From NCBI GenBank assembly GCA_045110335.1, contig JBGCGB010000024.1, positions 124,001 to 188,000 of the forward strand: DNA of 64,000 nt, given 5' to 3'. The position numbers and the translations under genes are program-made. Positions 1 through 8,492 of this stretch are shown one piece after another. Under the pieces are notes generated by a model. The model was not told the origin of the DNA. It made no database searches and saw nothing but the letters and a program-made list of their open reading frames with translations. Every line of letters starts with the position of its first letter. Position 1 is the first letter of the stretch. The stretch comes from CALBPI01 sp045110335 (GTDB lineage Bacteria; Pseudomonadota; Gammaproteobacteria; Steroidobacterales; Woeseiaceae).

Positions 1-1
1 G

Positions 2-1864
2 ATCAGCGTTGCAAGCTTCATACAAGCGTTCGTGGGCGTCGCGCCAACGGTGCTCATCGGGCTTTGCCTATTAGCGTTTTTGTCCCTATTGGTTTTGGCG
101 ATTGGCCTAAACCGCGCACAAGGTATTCCAGCAAAATTCGCGATGCTTGCGTCGGGGCTCTTACTGTTACTGGCGCAATCTATTTTGATTTTACCACCGC
201 AGGTTGTGATGAAAACAGAAGCCGTGGTGGTCATGACAGCCTGCCCTGATCCTGATGCATTGCAGCGCGTCGCAGATTCCGCGGATGTATTTCTGCTGGC
301 TGATGTTGAGCGTTGCGCCGGTCTGTCTGATTGGCTGCGACAGCGAGCTGTTAGGGCGCAAGGCGGTCTGGTTCGGCTCGCCACAATGGAGGACCTGGCT
401 GCCTATGTCGGTTTGGATAGCCGTATCACGTTGCTCGGCGGGGGACTATCGCATCAGGCCTGGTCGGCTACCTCGTTTAGCGGTGTTATCGACTGGCAGC
501 GACCGCCTGTGCTTTCCGGCTTTTCGCGATTCGATTGGTCACCCAAGATTGCAGTCGGCGCACCGGTAACGATTCACCTCGGCCGTAATGATGGCGCATT
601 GACCGAGGTGGTGGCGGTATCCATCGCCTATGCGGGTCAAAAAGATGCGTTAACGCGGGTGTCGTGGGGGGATGAGAACGATCTATCGATGTCCGTTCTG
701 GATTTGCCTGCTGGCCGACATTCGCTGAAGCTTTCAGCCCTCGATGTCAACGATGACGTCGTGACGACACGGTTTTTTGGCGTGCAGATCGAGCAGCCTG
801 ATTTAGCCAGTGTGTTGTTGGTGCAAGACGCGCCATCCTTCGAATGGCGAGCCTTGCAGCGTTGGTTATCGGAAAGCGGGGCGGAAGTGGCGATTGTCAG
901 TCGTGTTAGTGATTCCCGGTTTCGATTACGGTTTGCAAATCGCGATGAATCATCGCTGACCGAACTTGAATCGAGCATTGCTAAAGACTACGACTTGATT
1001 GTCATTGATGGGGCAGCGTTGGACTCGGACTTGGGTCGTCAAGTGCTTTCGATTGCAGACGAGCGAACGGGGCCCGGCATCTTGATTCGGCTGCGAGACG
1101 ATAGGGATTTGGTGGCATTACCCGCCGCTGCAGAATCCGCGATTTCTTCGGTGGCTGAAGCGCATGTCTATCAGTTAGCAGCACCCGCATGGTCGCCTGA
1201 GTCAGGCTATTCAAGACTGGATGTGCGTTTCGACCCCAAATTGGTCGACCCGCTAGTGGCGGATCTTCAGGCCGCCCCCGTCATCTTGCGATTGACGAGC
1301 AACAATCGCATCGGACTGTCTCTATGGAGAGATTCCTATCGTGCGGTGGGTTCGGGTCAGATCGAAGCCTACGCCAGGCTCTGGTCGCAAGTTGTTTCAG
1401 ACATGGCGAAACCGGCGTTAGCACCGGATATCAATGCTAGTCCGCTTCAAGCGGAGCAAGACTCGCGACTGCGAGTTTGCTGGCGACAAGATGGCAAGGC
1501 AAGTTTCAACGTGATTCAAGGCAATGACGAGCGCAAGTTGAACGGCTACTTGTCCGCTTGGCGGCCTGCAGAACGATGTGACTGGTTATGGCCGAGCGCC
1601 GGCGGGTGGTTGACGGTAGAAAATGAATCGGGTGAGCGGGTCTTTTCTCACTGGGTAGCGCCTGCGGGACATTGGCAAATGGAGCGTGCCGTGCGTTCTA
1701 ACGATGCGACGGCCAGTTTTATTGGCGATATCGCACTTAATGACGAAATCAATAATGGACCAATGACCCAGCCATTGAGTCGTCTTTTCTTATTGCCATT
1801 TTTCTTGCTAGCCGCGCTGCTGCATTGGTTAGTCCAGAGACTCGTTTTCGTTCGCAACATTTGA
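2..1864 (+). CDS. Membrane-anchored Bat/MoxR-operon-like protein, 5' end outside the window
   Basis: The reading frame is open from base 2, so the true start probably lies upstream; the first in-window start-like codon is GTG at 32. The N-terminal part has two hydrophobic segments (about residues 1-25 and 35-58 from the GTG). A long extracytoplasmic region follows, and one membrane helix sits at the very C-terminus (about 585-605). The middle contains a beta-rich stretch and then an alternating hydrophobic/acidic stretch ending in a DLIVIDG-like strand, which looks like the glutamine-amidotransferase-like fold of large membrane proteins in MoxR-DUF58-VWA (Bat) operons. That assignment is inference; no catalytic triad is evident. 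It converges with and overlaps the 3' end of the ferredoxin gene by 36 bp. Function unknown. Confidence 0.6.
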   Translation: MSVASFIQAFVGVAPTVLIGLCLLAFLSLLVLAIGLNRAQGIPAKFAMLASGLLLLLAQSILILPPQVVMKTEAVVVMTACPDPDALQRVADSADVFLLADVERCAGLSDWLRQRAVRAQGGLVRLATMEDLAAYVGLDSRITLLGGGLSHQAWSATSFSGVIDWQRPPVLSGFSRFDWSPKIAVGAPVTIHLGRNDGALTEVVAVSIAYAGQKDALTRVSWGDENDLSMSVLDLPAGRHSLKLSALDVNDDVVTTRFFGVQIEQPDLASVLLVQDAPSFEWRALQRWLSESGAEVAIVSRVSDSRFRLRFANRDESSLTELESSIAKDYDLIVIDGAALDSDLGRQVLSIADERTGPGILIRLRDDRDLVALPAAAESAISSVAEAHVYQLAAPAWSPESGYSRLDVRFDPKLVDPLVADLQAAPVILRLTSNNRIGLSLWRDSYRAVGSGQIEAYARLWSQVVSDMAKPALAPDINASPLQAEQDSRLRVCWRQDGKASFNVIQGNDERKLNGYLSAWRPAERCDWLWPSAGGWLTVENESGERVFSHWVAPAGHWQMERAVRSNDATASFIGDIALNDEINNGPMTQPLSRLFLLPFFLLAALLHWLVQRLVFVRNI

Positions 1865-2242
1865 ACTGAGCGGTGCTGTAAAAAACTGAAAATCCTGGAC
1901 TGGTGTGCCGCCAATAAGGTGTTCCTGAATGATGCGCTCGATCACTTCTGGGCTGCAGTTGCGATACCAGATACCTTCGGGATATACGACGGCGATCGGG
2001 CCTTGCTGACAGATGCGAAGGCAGCCTGCTTTTGACCGGAATACCTGACCGGATACATCTAGTTTCAGCTCGCGTAGACGGGACTTAAGATACGCCCATG
2101 AGGCTTTGCCGGCAGCGGGATCACAGCATTTGGGTGTCTCCGGGTCAACGCATAGAAATAGATGATGTCGGTGTTGGCCGAGCTTCAGGTTGCGGCTGAC
2201 GCGTTGAAGGCTGTCATCCGGCATTAAAGTTTTGGCGTCCAT
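1829..2242 (-). CDS. Thioredoxin-fold (2Fe-2S) ferredoxin-domain protein
   Basis: The product is 137 residues and matches the thioredoxin-like 2Fe-2S ferredoxin family seen as stand-alone small proteins in proteobacteria. The HLFLC strand is followed by a CC pair about ten residues later, and then by the family hallmark GCLRIC followed by a GPIAVVYPEGIWY-like segment. These four cysteines are the expected cluster ligands. The C-terminus carries the usual IIQEHLIGG helix. It probably acts as a cytoplasmic electron carrier, but the partner is unknown. It lies 7 bp downstream of the START-domain gene on the same strand and is likely co-transcribed. ATG at 2242 is used; ATG at 2224 is a possible alternative. 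Confidence 0.85.
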   Translation of the reverse strand: MDAKTLMPDDSLQRVSRNLKLGQHRHHLFLCVDPETPKCCDPAAGKASWAYLKSRLRELKLDVSGQVFRSKAGCLRICQQGPIAVVYPEGIWYRNCSPEVIERIIQEHLIGGTPVQDFQFFTAPLSSNVANENESLD

Positions 2243-2249
2243 AGTTTGG

Positions 2250-3074
2250 CTATCTCGTCGGGGTTATTGGCTCAATCAGCGTTCCGTCACCCCGAACGAT
2301 AGGGTAGCGGTCGTCATAGGTTTGCCAGATTGATTGGCTATCTTGTTCTATTTTTTCCAGCATAAACATGAGCTGCTTCTTGGTCGAGCGTGCGACCAAT
2401 GCGTCGGGAATCATGCCGCCCATATCCATCGTGGCATGAATCACCACCAGGGTTTTTCCTGTTTTCGTTTCTGCCATCATCCAGGCGCCATTGTTACGCG
2501 GCACAAGGATAGATTTGCGAAAGTCCTCGCTTGAGAGTCCCGGCACGACTTTGCGCCTGGCCAGTTTGGCGATTTGTTGGCGGCTATTGGTGGCCAATTC
2601 CCATTGATGCTCCCAGATCGCGCCTTCAGTTGTTCGCGTGAGTTCAATGTTTTTTCGAGTGCTGATTAGCCAATGCCGGTTACGTAAGGGCCAGGGCATA
2701 TTGACATGTTGATACCAAAGCGCATCACCTGATGCCGTCTTACCGACCAGATGCTCGGTCAAACGCTTTGAATAATTGCCGTCGTAGGCCAGCGCGGAAA
2801 GCCAAAGGGATTCTCGCGCTGCATCGATGAGTCGATAGCCGACAATACGAATGATGGTGGAGTCTTGCCCGGTATCACCGGATAGCTTGACCGTCCTGTA
2901 GACCGTTTCTCCGGCATTCAAAGTGTCTAATGACGCGGCATCCAGGCCGGTAACACTGACACCCGTCTGCGTTTGGTACTCAACCAGTGTATCGGCCGTG
3001 GACTGCCGGCTAGCATTGGTATGAGTGGAAAGACTCCAAAGGCCAATTATTGCGATCAGTCGAAGACGTTGCAT
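2250..3074 (-). CDS. Secreted START/SRPBCC-domain protein
   Basis: This 274-residue protein begins with a probable signal peptide (LRLIAIIGLWSLSTHTNA, cleavage near residue 22). The rest resembles bacterial START-domain proteins: strand-rich, with the motif PWPLRNRHWLIS near residue 130 and a long C-terminal helix (KKQLMFMLEKIEQ). START folds form a hydrophobic cavity that binds lipids, so a periplasmic lipid-binding role is plausible. Its position at the end of the leftward lipid-gene run (acyltransferases and DedA fusion) fits that idea, although it is separated from them by the short DoxX-like gene. The ligand is not predictable. Confidence 0.75.
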   Translation of the reverse strand: MQRLRLIAIIGLWSLSTHTNASRQSTADTLVEYQTQTGVSVTGLDAASLDTLNAGETVYRTVKLSGDTGQDSTIIRIVGYRLIDAARESLWLSALAYDGNYSKRLTEHLVGKTASGDALWYQHVNMPWPLRNRHWLISTRKNIELTRTTEGAIWEHQWELATNSRQQIAKLARRKVVPGLSSEDFRKSILVPRNNGAWMMAETKTGKTLVVIHATMDMGGMIPDALVARSTKKQLMFMLEKIEQDSQSIWQTYDDRYPIVRGDGTLIEPITPTR

Positions 3075-3110
3075 GGATTGAGTGTATCAAACTGATCGCC
3101 ATGGGGTTGC

Positions 3111-3428
3111 CTATGCGTTGGCCTTGATCATTGCCGCCGGCGGTAGAACAAACCCACGGGCGACCATAAGGAGACAGGCTAGCAATCCAACGCTCGCCAG
3201 AATGAACAATGTGGGATCGGGTGCATCGGTGCCGGGGAGTTGGACCGAGATGCCTAGTGGCGATGCGATATGAAAGAAGATAGCACCAGACAATAGGGCG
3301 CTGCCCAGCAAAGCACCCCAACGCCGGGTAGCAGGGACCAGTAAGAGGATGGCGGCGGCGAGTTCCGCACTGCCAATGAGAATGGCGCCGACGTCGGTAA
3401 ACAGCATGCCTAACGTATTGGCACCCAA
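3111..3428 (-). CDS. DoxX-like membrane protein, apparently lacking its N-terminus
   Basis: Three hydrophobic segments are visible, with the DoxX-family core pattern: a GSAELAAAILLLVPATRRWGA segment, then a GAIFFHI helix and a final helix near the C-terminus. Full-length relatives have an extra first helix ending in a G-x-x-K motif. Here the frame stays open upstream to a stop at 3519-3521 but has no ATG or GTG, and no first helix. The start given is a TTG at 3428 with a weak GGTGAG upstream. Either this is a shortened but expressed variant or a 5'-truncated relic pressed against the fusion gene that ends at 3509. Membrane location is well supported, function is not. Confidence 0.55.
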   Translation of the reverse strand: MGANTLGMLFTDVGAILIGSAELAAAILLLVPATRRWGALLGSALLSGAIFFHIASPLGISVQLPGTDAPDPTLFILASVGLLACLLMVARGFVLPPAAMIKANA

Positions 3429-3508
3429 CGATCCGATCCACTCACCGATGGTCGAAAAAATGTAATTGGTCTCGATCAGTTTGTTGTCGTTACTGAGTAG
3501 ACCGTTCC

Positions 3509-6118
3509 CTAAAAGGAATTATTTCGCAGTGCCTGAATGATCTCGCGAATTGAGGCGGGTTGAAGTCCCCGTTTTCTTAGCTGATCGCCAATACGATACG
3601 CGTAGTGCCATTGTTTAGCGATAACTTGCCACGCACGCATCAAGCTGAATGATGGGTCGTAGATGTGTGTCGCTTCTGAACTGACGCCATTGAGTTCGAG
3701 GACCTTTAGATCTCGGCCTTCGGTCAGCGACTGTTGATCTGGTGCGATAAGATCATAGCGGCCGAAGTAGAAACCTTCATAGTGCCGGCTGATGTGTTCG
3801 ACGGCTTGGCTAAGGGCAGGTGTGATCAGGTGTGTCGCATCAGTAAACAGGCTGCCACGACTGTGAGTGCCGATCTGGTTCAATACGATACGTTCTCCTT
3901 GCTTGGGCACCTGATCCAAACGCTCGGCATGCATATCCAGAAAGAAACGCGCCATACCCACGGCGCGCTGATCATCAAGAATGAGTGATTTCAAGTCCCG
4001 TTGCCCATCGCCGCGCACTGCCGTTTCGCCCTTGTGTGTAATGGAGTAGATAAACCCCTTTTCTTCGTTGGGTAAGCGCAAATAGAACACGCCATATTCT
4101 TCACCGGCGGTAAAAACCTGCGCAATAATATCTTCGTCGGCTTCTTTCAGATATCGCTTCGCTTCGTCCAGTGTGGTGATGATCTCGACGCCACCACCGC
4201 GTTGCCCGATATTTGGTTTCAGGACGATCGGAAACGTCGTGGATTGTTCGTCCATAAACTGAAGCATCGTTCGGGCGGCTGCATCGGCATTCCTATGGTC
4301 CAACGTGCAGAAAGGTGCAACGCAGCCGCTTGGCGTCAGCGCGGCCAGGATCTCGGCTTTGGGTTCTCCAATAAGCCCACCCAGTGGCATCGCCGGATTG
4401 GCTAATGTGAACAGGGTTGCGGATCGGTAGCGAATGCTCAGCCCTATGCAGTAGAGCACGATGAATGAGTAAAAGGCAGAGCGCGGCCAGTATTCGAATC
4501 GGGTCAATCGCATCCAACGTGAGTGAGCCAATCGACGACCCTCGTGAGTCAGCAAAGGTGGTAATGTCTTGACGAGCCACCAAATGAACACGACGCCGCC
4601 GATCAGAATCCAGACGCCCCAGGCGGCGTAGTCCGCGAACCAGCGATTCATGGCCTCGCCATAGGCCATAGCGAGGCCGACGAGTAACGGTGTCCAGACA
4701 ACGGTCGCTAAAGCGAAGTAGCCGGCAAACTGTAACCAAGGCATGTGGAGTGCACCGGCTGCAACGTAGGTTGGCAGTCGGGTACCCGGCATAAAGCGGC
4801 TTGCAATGATGACAAATGGGCCACGCTGTTTGAGCCAGTGCTTGGCGCGGGCCAGTTTGGCTTCGCTTAGCCAACGGTTAAGTGCGGGTTCGCCAAGCCA
4901 TCGACCCGCCGCGAACAAAGCAAGATCACCGGTGAACAATCCGGTTAGGCTGGCCCCGACCGCGGCGCCGAAGCTCAACACCCCTTTGGCTGCCAGTAAG
5001 CCGGCGGCGATACAAGCGAGGTCTTCGCTCACATAGCTCGCAACAATGATGGCTAGGATGAGCACTACAAGCGCAATGCCTCCCAGCGCCTGGCGATTCG
5101 TCTCGGGCATCGGTTGTGTCGCGGTGATTTGTCGCTCGGCCGGGGCCCGATTTCTGGTCAGTGCTTTGCCCTGATCGACATCCAACAAAAATGACAGGAT
5201 GTCAGGCGTTAATCGAGTCGGTTCCGCATAAGCAATTTCGTGCCCGCCAGATAGACTGATCAATGTTGATTGTGGCAACAAGCGATAGTGTTCCAGTGCG
5301 GCTTCGTAGGGAACCAGGCCGTCTGACTCGCCGTGCATAATGAGCACCGGGGCGGTGATATTCCGAAACATCGGCCGCAATTGTCTTTGGTCTGTATCCG
5401 TCAGATTTCGTGCATAGCCGGGTCCAAGAATCGCATTATCGAGGAATCCGAAATGTGGCAACAACCATTGTGCCGCGCGGATCAGTGCAAGCTGGCCTTG
5501 GTACACGGCATGATTCAATCGATAACTGCCAAATAACTCCAGTTCCTGTACGCCGATCGTTGCAATCATCGTGACTGATACGACTTGTTCGGGATGTCTT
5601 GCGGCGAGCGTGATGGCGGGAGCCCCACCTTGACTGTAAGCGACAATGTGTACGCGCTTGATGTCCAGCGCGGCGAGCAGATCACGCATATATAAGCCAT
5701 GCGTGATGCTCGAGTAGTCTGGCAGCGGCTGAATGGAGCCTCCGAAACCAGGCAGGTCGGGGCTGATCACATAGTGATCCTCTGCGAGTGCTGTCGCAAT
5801 ACCCCGCATAGCGCTGGACGCGACTGGCGTGCCGTGCAGCAGCAACACAGGCGTATTGTCGACGGTTAGCTCACCGTATTGGCGATAAGCGATCGAGATG
5901 TGTTCGCCGGTTAACTGGCTGCCAATGCGTTCCTGTACGTTAACGAAATGATGTTCCGGGTTGACCATCGCTGTTGCCGGAAACAGAAAACGCCATGCAT
6001 TGGATAGCAGCAGAAGCGCGACCCAAGCCCACAGACTTTTGCGGAAAAAGCTCAATCGGGTCTTCGGCTTGTTACCCGCCACACTCGGAGTAGCGCAGCG
6101 TTGACGGCGCGACGCCAA
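3509..6118 (-). CDS. Alpha/beta-hydrolase + DedA (VTT) + ATP-grasp fusion protein
   Basis: This 869-residue protein has three modules. Residues 28-48 form a membrane anchor. Residues 70-312 are an alpha/beta hydrolase with the HGTP oxyanion segment at 95-98, nucleophile Ser162 in AYSQGG, a likely acid at Asp266 and His293 in GGHE. Residues 345-520 are a multi-helix DedA/SNARE-associated domain carrying the family's RFMPGTRLPTYVAAG motif at 441-455. Residues 580-835 are an ATP-grasp-like domain with KPNIGQRGGGV at 634-644 and a metal-binding ELN (808-810). DedA proteins are linked to lipid flipping and ATP-grasp enzymes usually join a carboxylate to an amine or thiol, so lipid modification plus transport is inferred. 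The start is TTG 6118; GTG 6082, overlapping the dinB-like stop by only 11 bp, is an equally good alternative. Confidence 0.88.
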   Translation of the reverse strand: MASRRQRCATPSVAGNKPKTRLSFFRKSLWAWVALLLLSNAWRFLFPATAMVNPEHHFVNVQERIGSQLTGEHISIAYRQYGELTVDNTPVLLLHGTPVASSAMRGIATALAEDHYVISPDLPGFGGSIQPLPDYSSITHGLYMRDLLAALDIKRVHIVAYSQGGAPAITLAARHPEQVVSVTMIATIGVQELELFGSYRLNHAVYQGQLALIRAAQWLLPHFGFLDNAILGPGYARNLTDTDQRQLRPMFRNITAPVLIMHGESDGLVPYEAALEHYRLLPQSTLISLSGGHEIAYAEPTRLTPDILSFLLDVDQGKALTRNRAPAERQITATQPMPETNRQALGGIALVVLILAIIVASYVSEDLACIAAGLLAAKGVLSFGAAVGASLTGLFTGDLALFAAGRWLGEPALNRWLSEAKLARAKHWLKQRGPFVIIASRFMPGTRLPTYVAAGALHMPWLQFAGYFALATVVWTPLLVGLAMAYGEAMNRWFADYAAWGVWILIGGVVFIWWLVKTLPPLLTHEGRRLAHSRWMRLTRFEYWPRSAFYSFIVLYCIGLSIRYRSATLFTLANPAMPLGGLIGEPKAEILAALTPSGCVAPFCTLDHRNADAAARTMLQFMDEQSTTFPIVLKPNIGQRGGGVEIITTLDEAKRYLKEADEDIIAQVFTAGEEYGVFYLRLPNEEKGFIYSITHKGETAVRGDGQRDLKSLILDDQRAVGMARFFLDMHAERLDQVPKQGERIVLNQIGTHSRGSLFTDATHLITPALSQAVEHISRHYEGFYFGRYDLIAPDQQSLTEGRDLKVLELNGVSSEATHIYDPSFSLMRAWQVIAKQWHYAYRIGDQLRKRGLQPASIREIIQALRNNSF

Positions 6119-6608
6119 ACTGCTTATCCAAATCGATATTCAGTGTATTGGCGCTAGCGGCGATCAGCGCATCATGATGCACGGTATGACTGACCAAAAA
6201 CTGTAACTCACGAACAAGTGAACTGTCCGCTTCGACGGTCGTGCTGTCGCTAGAGCCGCAATCCATAATGACGCGAACGTTGTTCACAGCTTGGATGTTT
6301 GAGAGTCGTTCGAGTTGATCTTTGATCAAACGAATACGTTGTTGGGCCTTGGCGCGAGAGACTTCGGTTTCCGGGTCACGGCGACGGCGGTCATAGTCAA
6401 TGACACCGTTATCGACGCCGCTAAAGAACGCATCGTAGTGGTCAAGAACGTGTCGTACATGTGCGCCGATACCACTGTTGCAGGGTGGGGTGGCTTGCGC
6501 ATACTGGCTATCGGAAAGTCGTTCGACAACAAGACGCAATCGATCGAGCCCGAGAAGGTTATCGCGGCATAATGTAGTGAGTGGTGAAGGCAATTCTGAG
6601 TTATCCAT
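6072..6608 (-). CDS. DinB-superfamily four-helix protein
   Basis: The protein is about 178 residues from ATG 6608. That ATG gives an 8-bp overlap (ATGGATAA) with the upstream acyltransferase stop, matching the 8-bp overlap one gene earlier; ATG 6641 would add 11 residues. It shows DinB-fold metal-ligand histidines: HVRHVLDHYDAFF near the second helix and HTVHHDALI in the last helix. DinB-like proteins are metal-dependent and many act as thiol-dependent transferases, but the substrate here is unknown. The 3' end overlaps the start of the large fusion gene by up to 47 bp, so translation is probably coupled and the two products are likely functional partners. Confidence 0.75.
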   Translation of the reverse strand: MDNSELPSPLTTLCRDNLLGLDRLRLVVERLSDSQYAQATPPCNSGIGAHVRHVLDHYDAFFSGVDNGVIDYDRRRRDPETEVSRAKAQQRIRLIKDQLERLSNIQAVNNVRVIMDCGSSDSTTVEADSSLVRELQFLVSHTVHHDALIAASANTLNIDLDKQFGVAPSTLRYSECGG

Positions 6609-7464
6609 GCGATTGGAACTTTTGGAAGGCATAAGATTCATCTAGGTTTGGTTTGGGGGAGTCCGGCTCGTTCTCGGTTTGCAAATCAAGAATGCTCTTG
6701 CGTACTTTCAGTGCGAGCGTTTTTCGTTCGGTGTCCTGTAACAGCGCGCCCGAGAAGCGGATGTCTACTTTGAATCCACGTAAGTGAAGTAGTCGCCATA
6801 CATGGCTGCCGAATGACATGTCACCGAAGTAGCAGATCGCTTGATGCGCATGCGGATCAGGTGTATCGGTTTGGTAATAGAGTGCAATCGTGCTGACAGG
6901 AAACTGTTCACTGGCGGCCACTTGCAGTAGCGGCGGGCGAACAGGCAGGATCCAATCGCTATTCGAGCTTGTTCCCTCTGGAAACAGCACAACATTGTCG
7001 CCAGCCTGCAGCGCCGCGGCAATAGACTGATTCGCGCGGGGGATATCCCGATGACGTTCCCGGGCAATGTAGAGTGTATCGGCAAGCTTGGTTAGCCAGC
7101 CGACAACCGGCCATTGCAGGACATCGGCTTTTGAGACAAAAACGGCAGGCGCGTATTGAGCGATCACCAGAATATCCAGATATCCCAAATGGTTGCTGGC
7201 GACCATGCACTGCGCTGCCGGGAGCTCGCCAAACACATTGGAACGCGCGCCGAGCAATGCACAAACCCATCGCGACCACAGCTTGAAGTAAAACAGTCTG
7301 ACGGCGCGCTTGGCATTCGGCCACGGGCTAAGCACGAAGCGCAGAATAGCCAACGGAATTGCTACGAACAATGTGATGAGCAGTATGCCAATGAGCCTTA
7401 CGATCGCTAGAATTCGTAGCGCGACACCGGGATTGAACGCTTGGCTATCTGTGTGACTAGTCAT
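6601..7464 (-). CDS. olsA: 1-acyl-glycerol-3-phosphate/lyso-ornithine lipid acyltransferase (PlsC family)
   Basis: From ATG 7464, which overlaps the olsB-like stop by 8 bp, the product is 287 residues. An N-terminal hydrophobic helix (ILLITLFVAIPLAIL) is followed by the PlsC acyltransferase blocks: block I NHLGYLD (HX4D) and block III FPEGTSSNSD. This family transfers an acyl chain from acyl-ACP or acyl-CoA to a lysophospholipid or lyso-lipid hydroxyl at the inner membrane. Because the gene follows an OlsB-like GNAT with translational coupling, the second acylation of ornithine lipid (OlsA role) is the favoured inference. A general PlsC role cannot be excluded; another plsC paralogue lies at 58.6-59.3 kb. 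Confidence 0.82.
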   Translation of the reverse strand: MTSHTDSQAFNPGVALRILAIVRLIGILLITLFVAIPLAILRFVLSPWPNAKRAVRLFYFKLWSRWVCALLGARSNVFGELPAAQCMVASNHLGYLDILVIAQYAPAVFVSKADVLQWPVVGWLTKLADTLYIARERHRDIPRANQSIAAALQAGDNVVLFPEGTSSNSDWILPVRPPLLQVAASEQFPVSTIALYYQTDTPDPHAHQAICYFGDMSFGSHVWRLLHLRGFKVDIRFSGALLQDTERKTLALKVRKSILDLQTENEPDSPKPNLDESYAFQKFQSHG

Positions 7465-8248
7465 CAACAAACATCCGACGCGCCTCTGCATCCAATGCTT
7501 GTAAATCGAATAGGGCAAGGTAGTCGATCGTCGAGAATTCCTGATCAAGGGCGGGCCCGCTGACAATTCTTGCGCCATAGCTTAGGTAGAGTCGCATTAG
7601 TTTCGGCACACGAGGCGTGGGACCATCATAGGGGTGATCGGCGACACAAGCATAGGCAGGTTGCACAACGACCGACAACGACTCGTCGCAAGATCCTTGT
7701 TGTACCAGGCGTTCATGTAGTGCGATGCCTTCGGCAGGATCTTGGCTGGTTAAAGAGCAGCAGCCGAAGAAGTAGCGATGCTGACGACTGACCATGTAAG
7801 CGGCGAGACCTCGCCACAATAGAAACAGGACGCGTGTGTTGCGATGTGCTTCATCGATGCAGGCTCGCCCAAGTTCGACGGCTTGATCAAGTATGTCATC
7901 ACCCAGTGTCTCCAGACAAAACTCGCCTGCTGAATAGAAACCTGCGCCGGCGCGTGCCATCTTGCGGTCTTGCATCCGATAGGTGCCGACAATGCTGAGA
8001 CTTCGCTGATCTTCAACGATCAAGTGGGCGCAATGTGCATCGAACTGGTCGCGGTCCAGGCCGGTTGCATAAGATGTCTCCAGCCCTTCGTTGAGCTCAA
8101 GATTAAAAACCCGGAAACGCAGCGAAAAAATCGCATCAAGATCTTCATCGGTTTTCGCCAGTCGCAGCCGATAATGTCCTGACGTTTGCAGAATTTCATG
8201 GGCCGGTGTTGAGTCGACTGGTATTTCTTCACACGCAATGTTGGTCAT
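7457..8248 (-). CDS. olsB: OlsB-like GNAT acyltransferase (ornithine N-acyltransferase/hemolysin-like)
   Basis: This 263-residue protein has the OlsB/hemolysin-like GNAT pattern. The HYRLRLAKTDEDLDAIFSLR start is typical. An FNLELNEGLET segment follows, then a DQFDAHCAHLIV block, the VGTYRM core strand and an ELGRACIDEAHRN helix. OlsB transfers a 3-hydroxyacyl chain from acyl-ACP to the alpha-amine of ornithine, making lyso-ornithine lipid. A GGAG ribosome-binding site sits 7 bases before the ATG. It is the first gene of a tightly overlapping leftward run (olsB-olsA-dinB-like-fusion). The exact amino acid acceptor is inferred from the family and the neighbour, not visible in the sequence. Confidence 0.82.
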   Translation of the reverse strand: MTNIACEEIPVDSTPAHEILQTSGHYRLRLAKTDEDLDAIFSLRFRVFNLELNEGLETSYATGLDRDQFDAHCAHLIVEDQRSLSIVGTYRMQDRKMARAGAGFYSAGEFCLETLGDDILDQAVELGRACIDEAHRNTRVLFLLWRGLAAYMVSRQHRYFFGCCSLTSQDPAEGIALHERLVQQGSCDESLSVVVQPAYACVADHPYDGPTPRVPKLMRLYLSYGARIVSGPALDQEFSTIDYLALFDLQALDAEARRMFVDD

Positions 8249-8492
8249 AGGGTGTTCTCCGGTGTTTTCACCGTAACGGGGTGCCCGATAGATCGTCTTG
8301 TTGTGAATGAGACCGAGCCAATGGCTGATTTATCACAATTAAATGGGTTAGCTTCGGTTTCCATGTTAGAACGCTTCGGCGTTGTGCATGCGTGTCGTCT
8401 TGAGATCAGGCCTGTAATGGCCATGACCTCGCGAACGCGGCCAATTGTACCAATCCAGCATGGAATTCGCAGTTTTTAGGCCGATTAACGAC

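Noticed and set aside
3010..3441. 143-codon frame overlapping the DoxX-like and START genes
   Set aside because: Out of frame with both recognisable proteins and its translation is low-complexity and Arg/Cys rich, typical of a shadow frame.
8252..8479. 75-codon frame between olsB and the TauE gene
   Set aside because: No ribosome-binding site and no recognisable protein character. The 244-bp gap more likely holds the olsB promoter.
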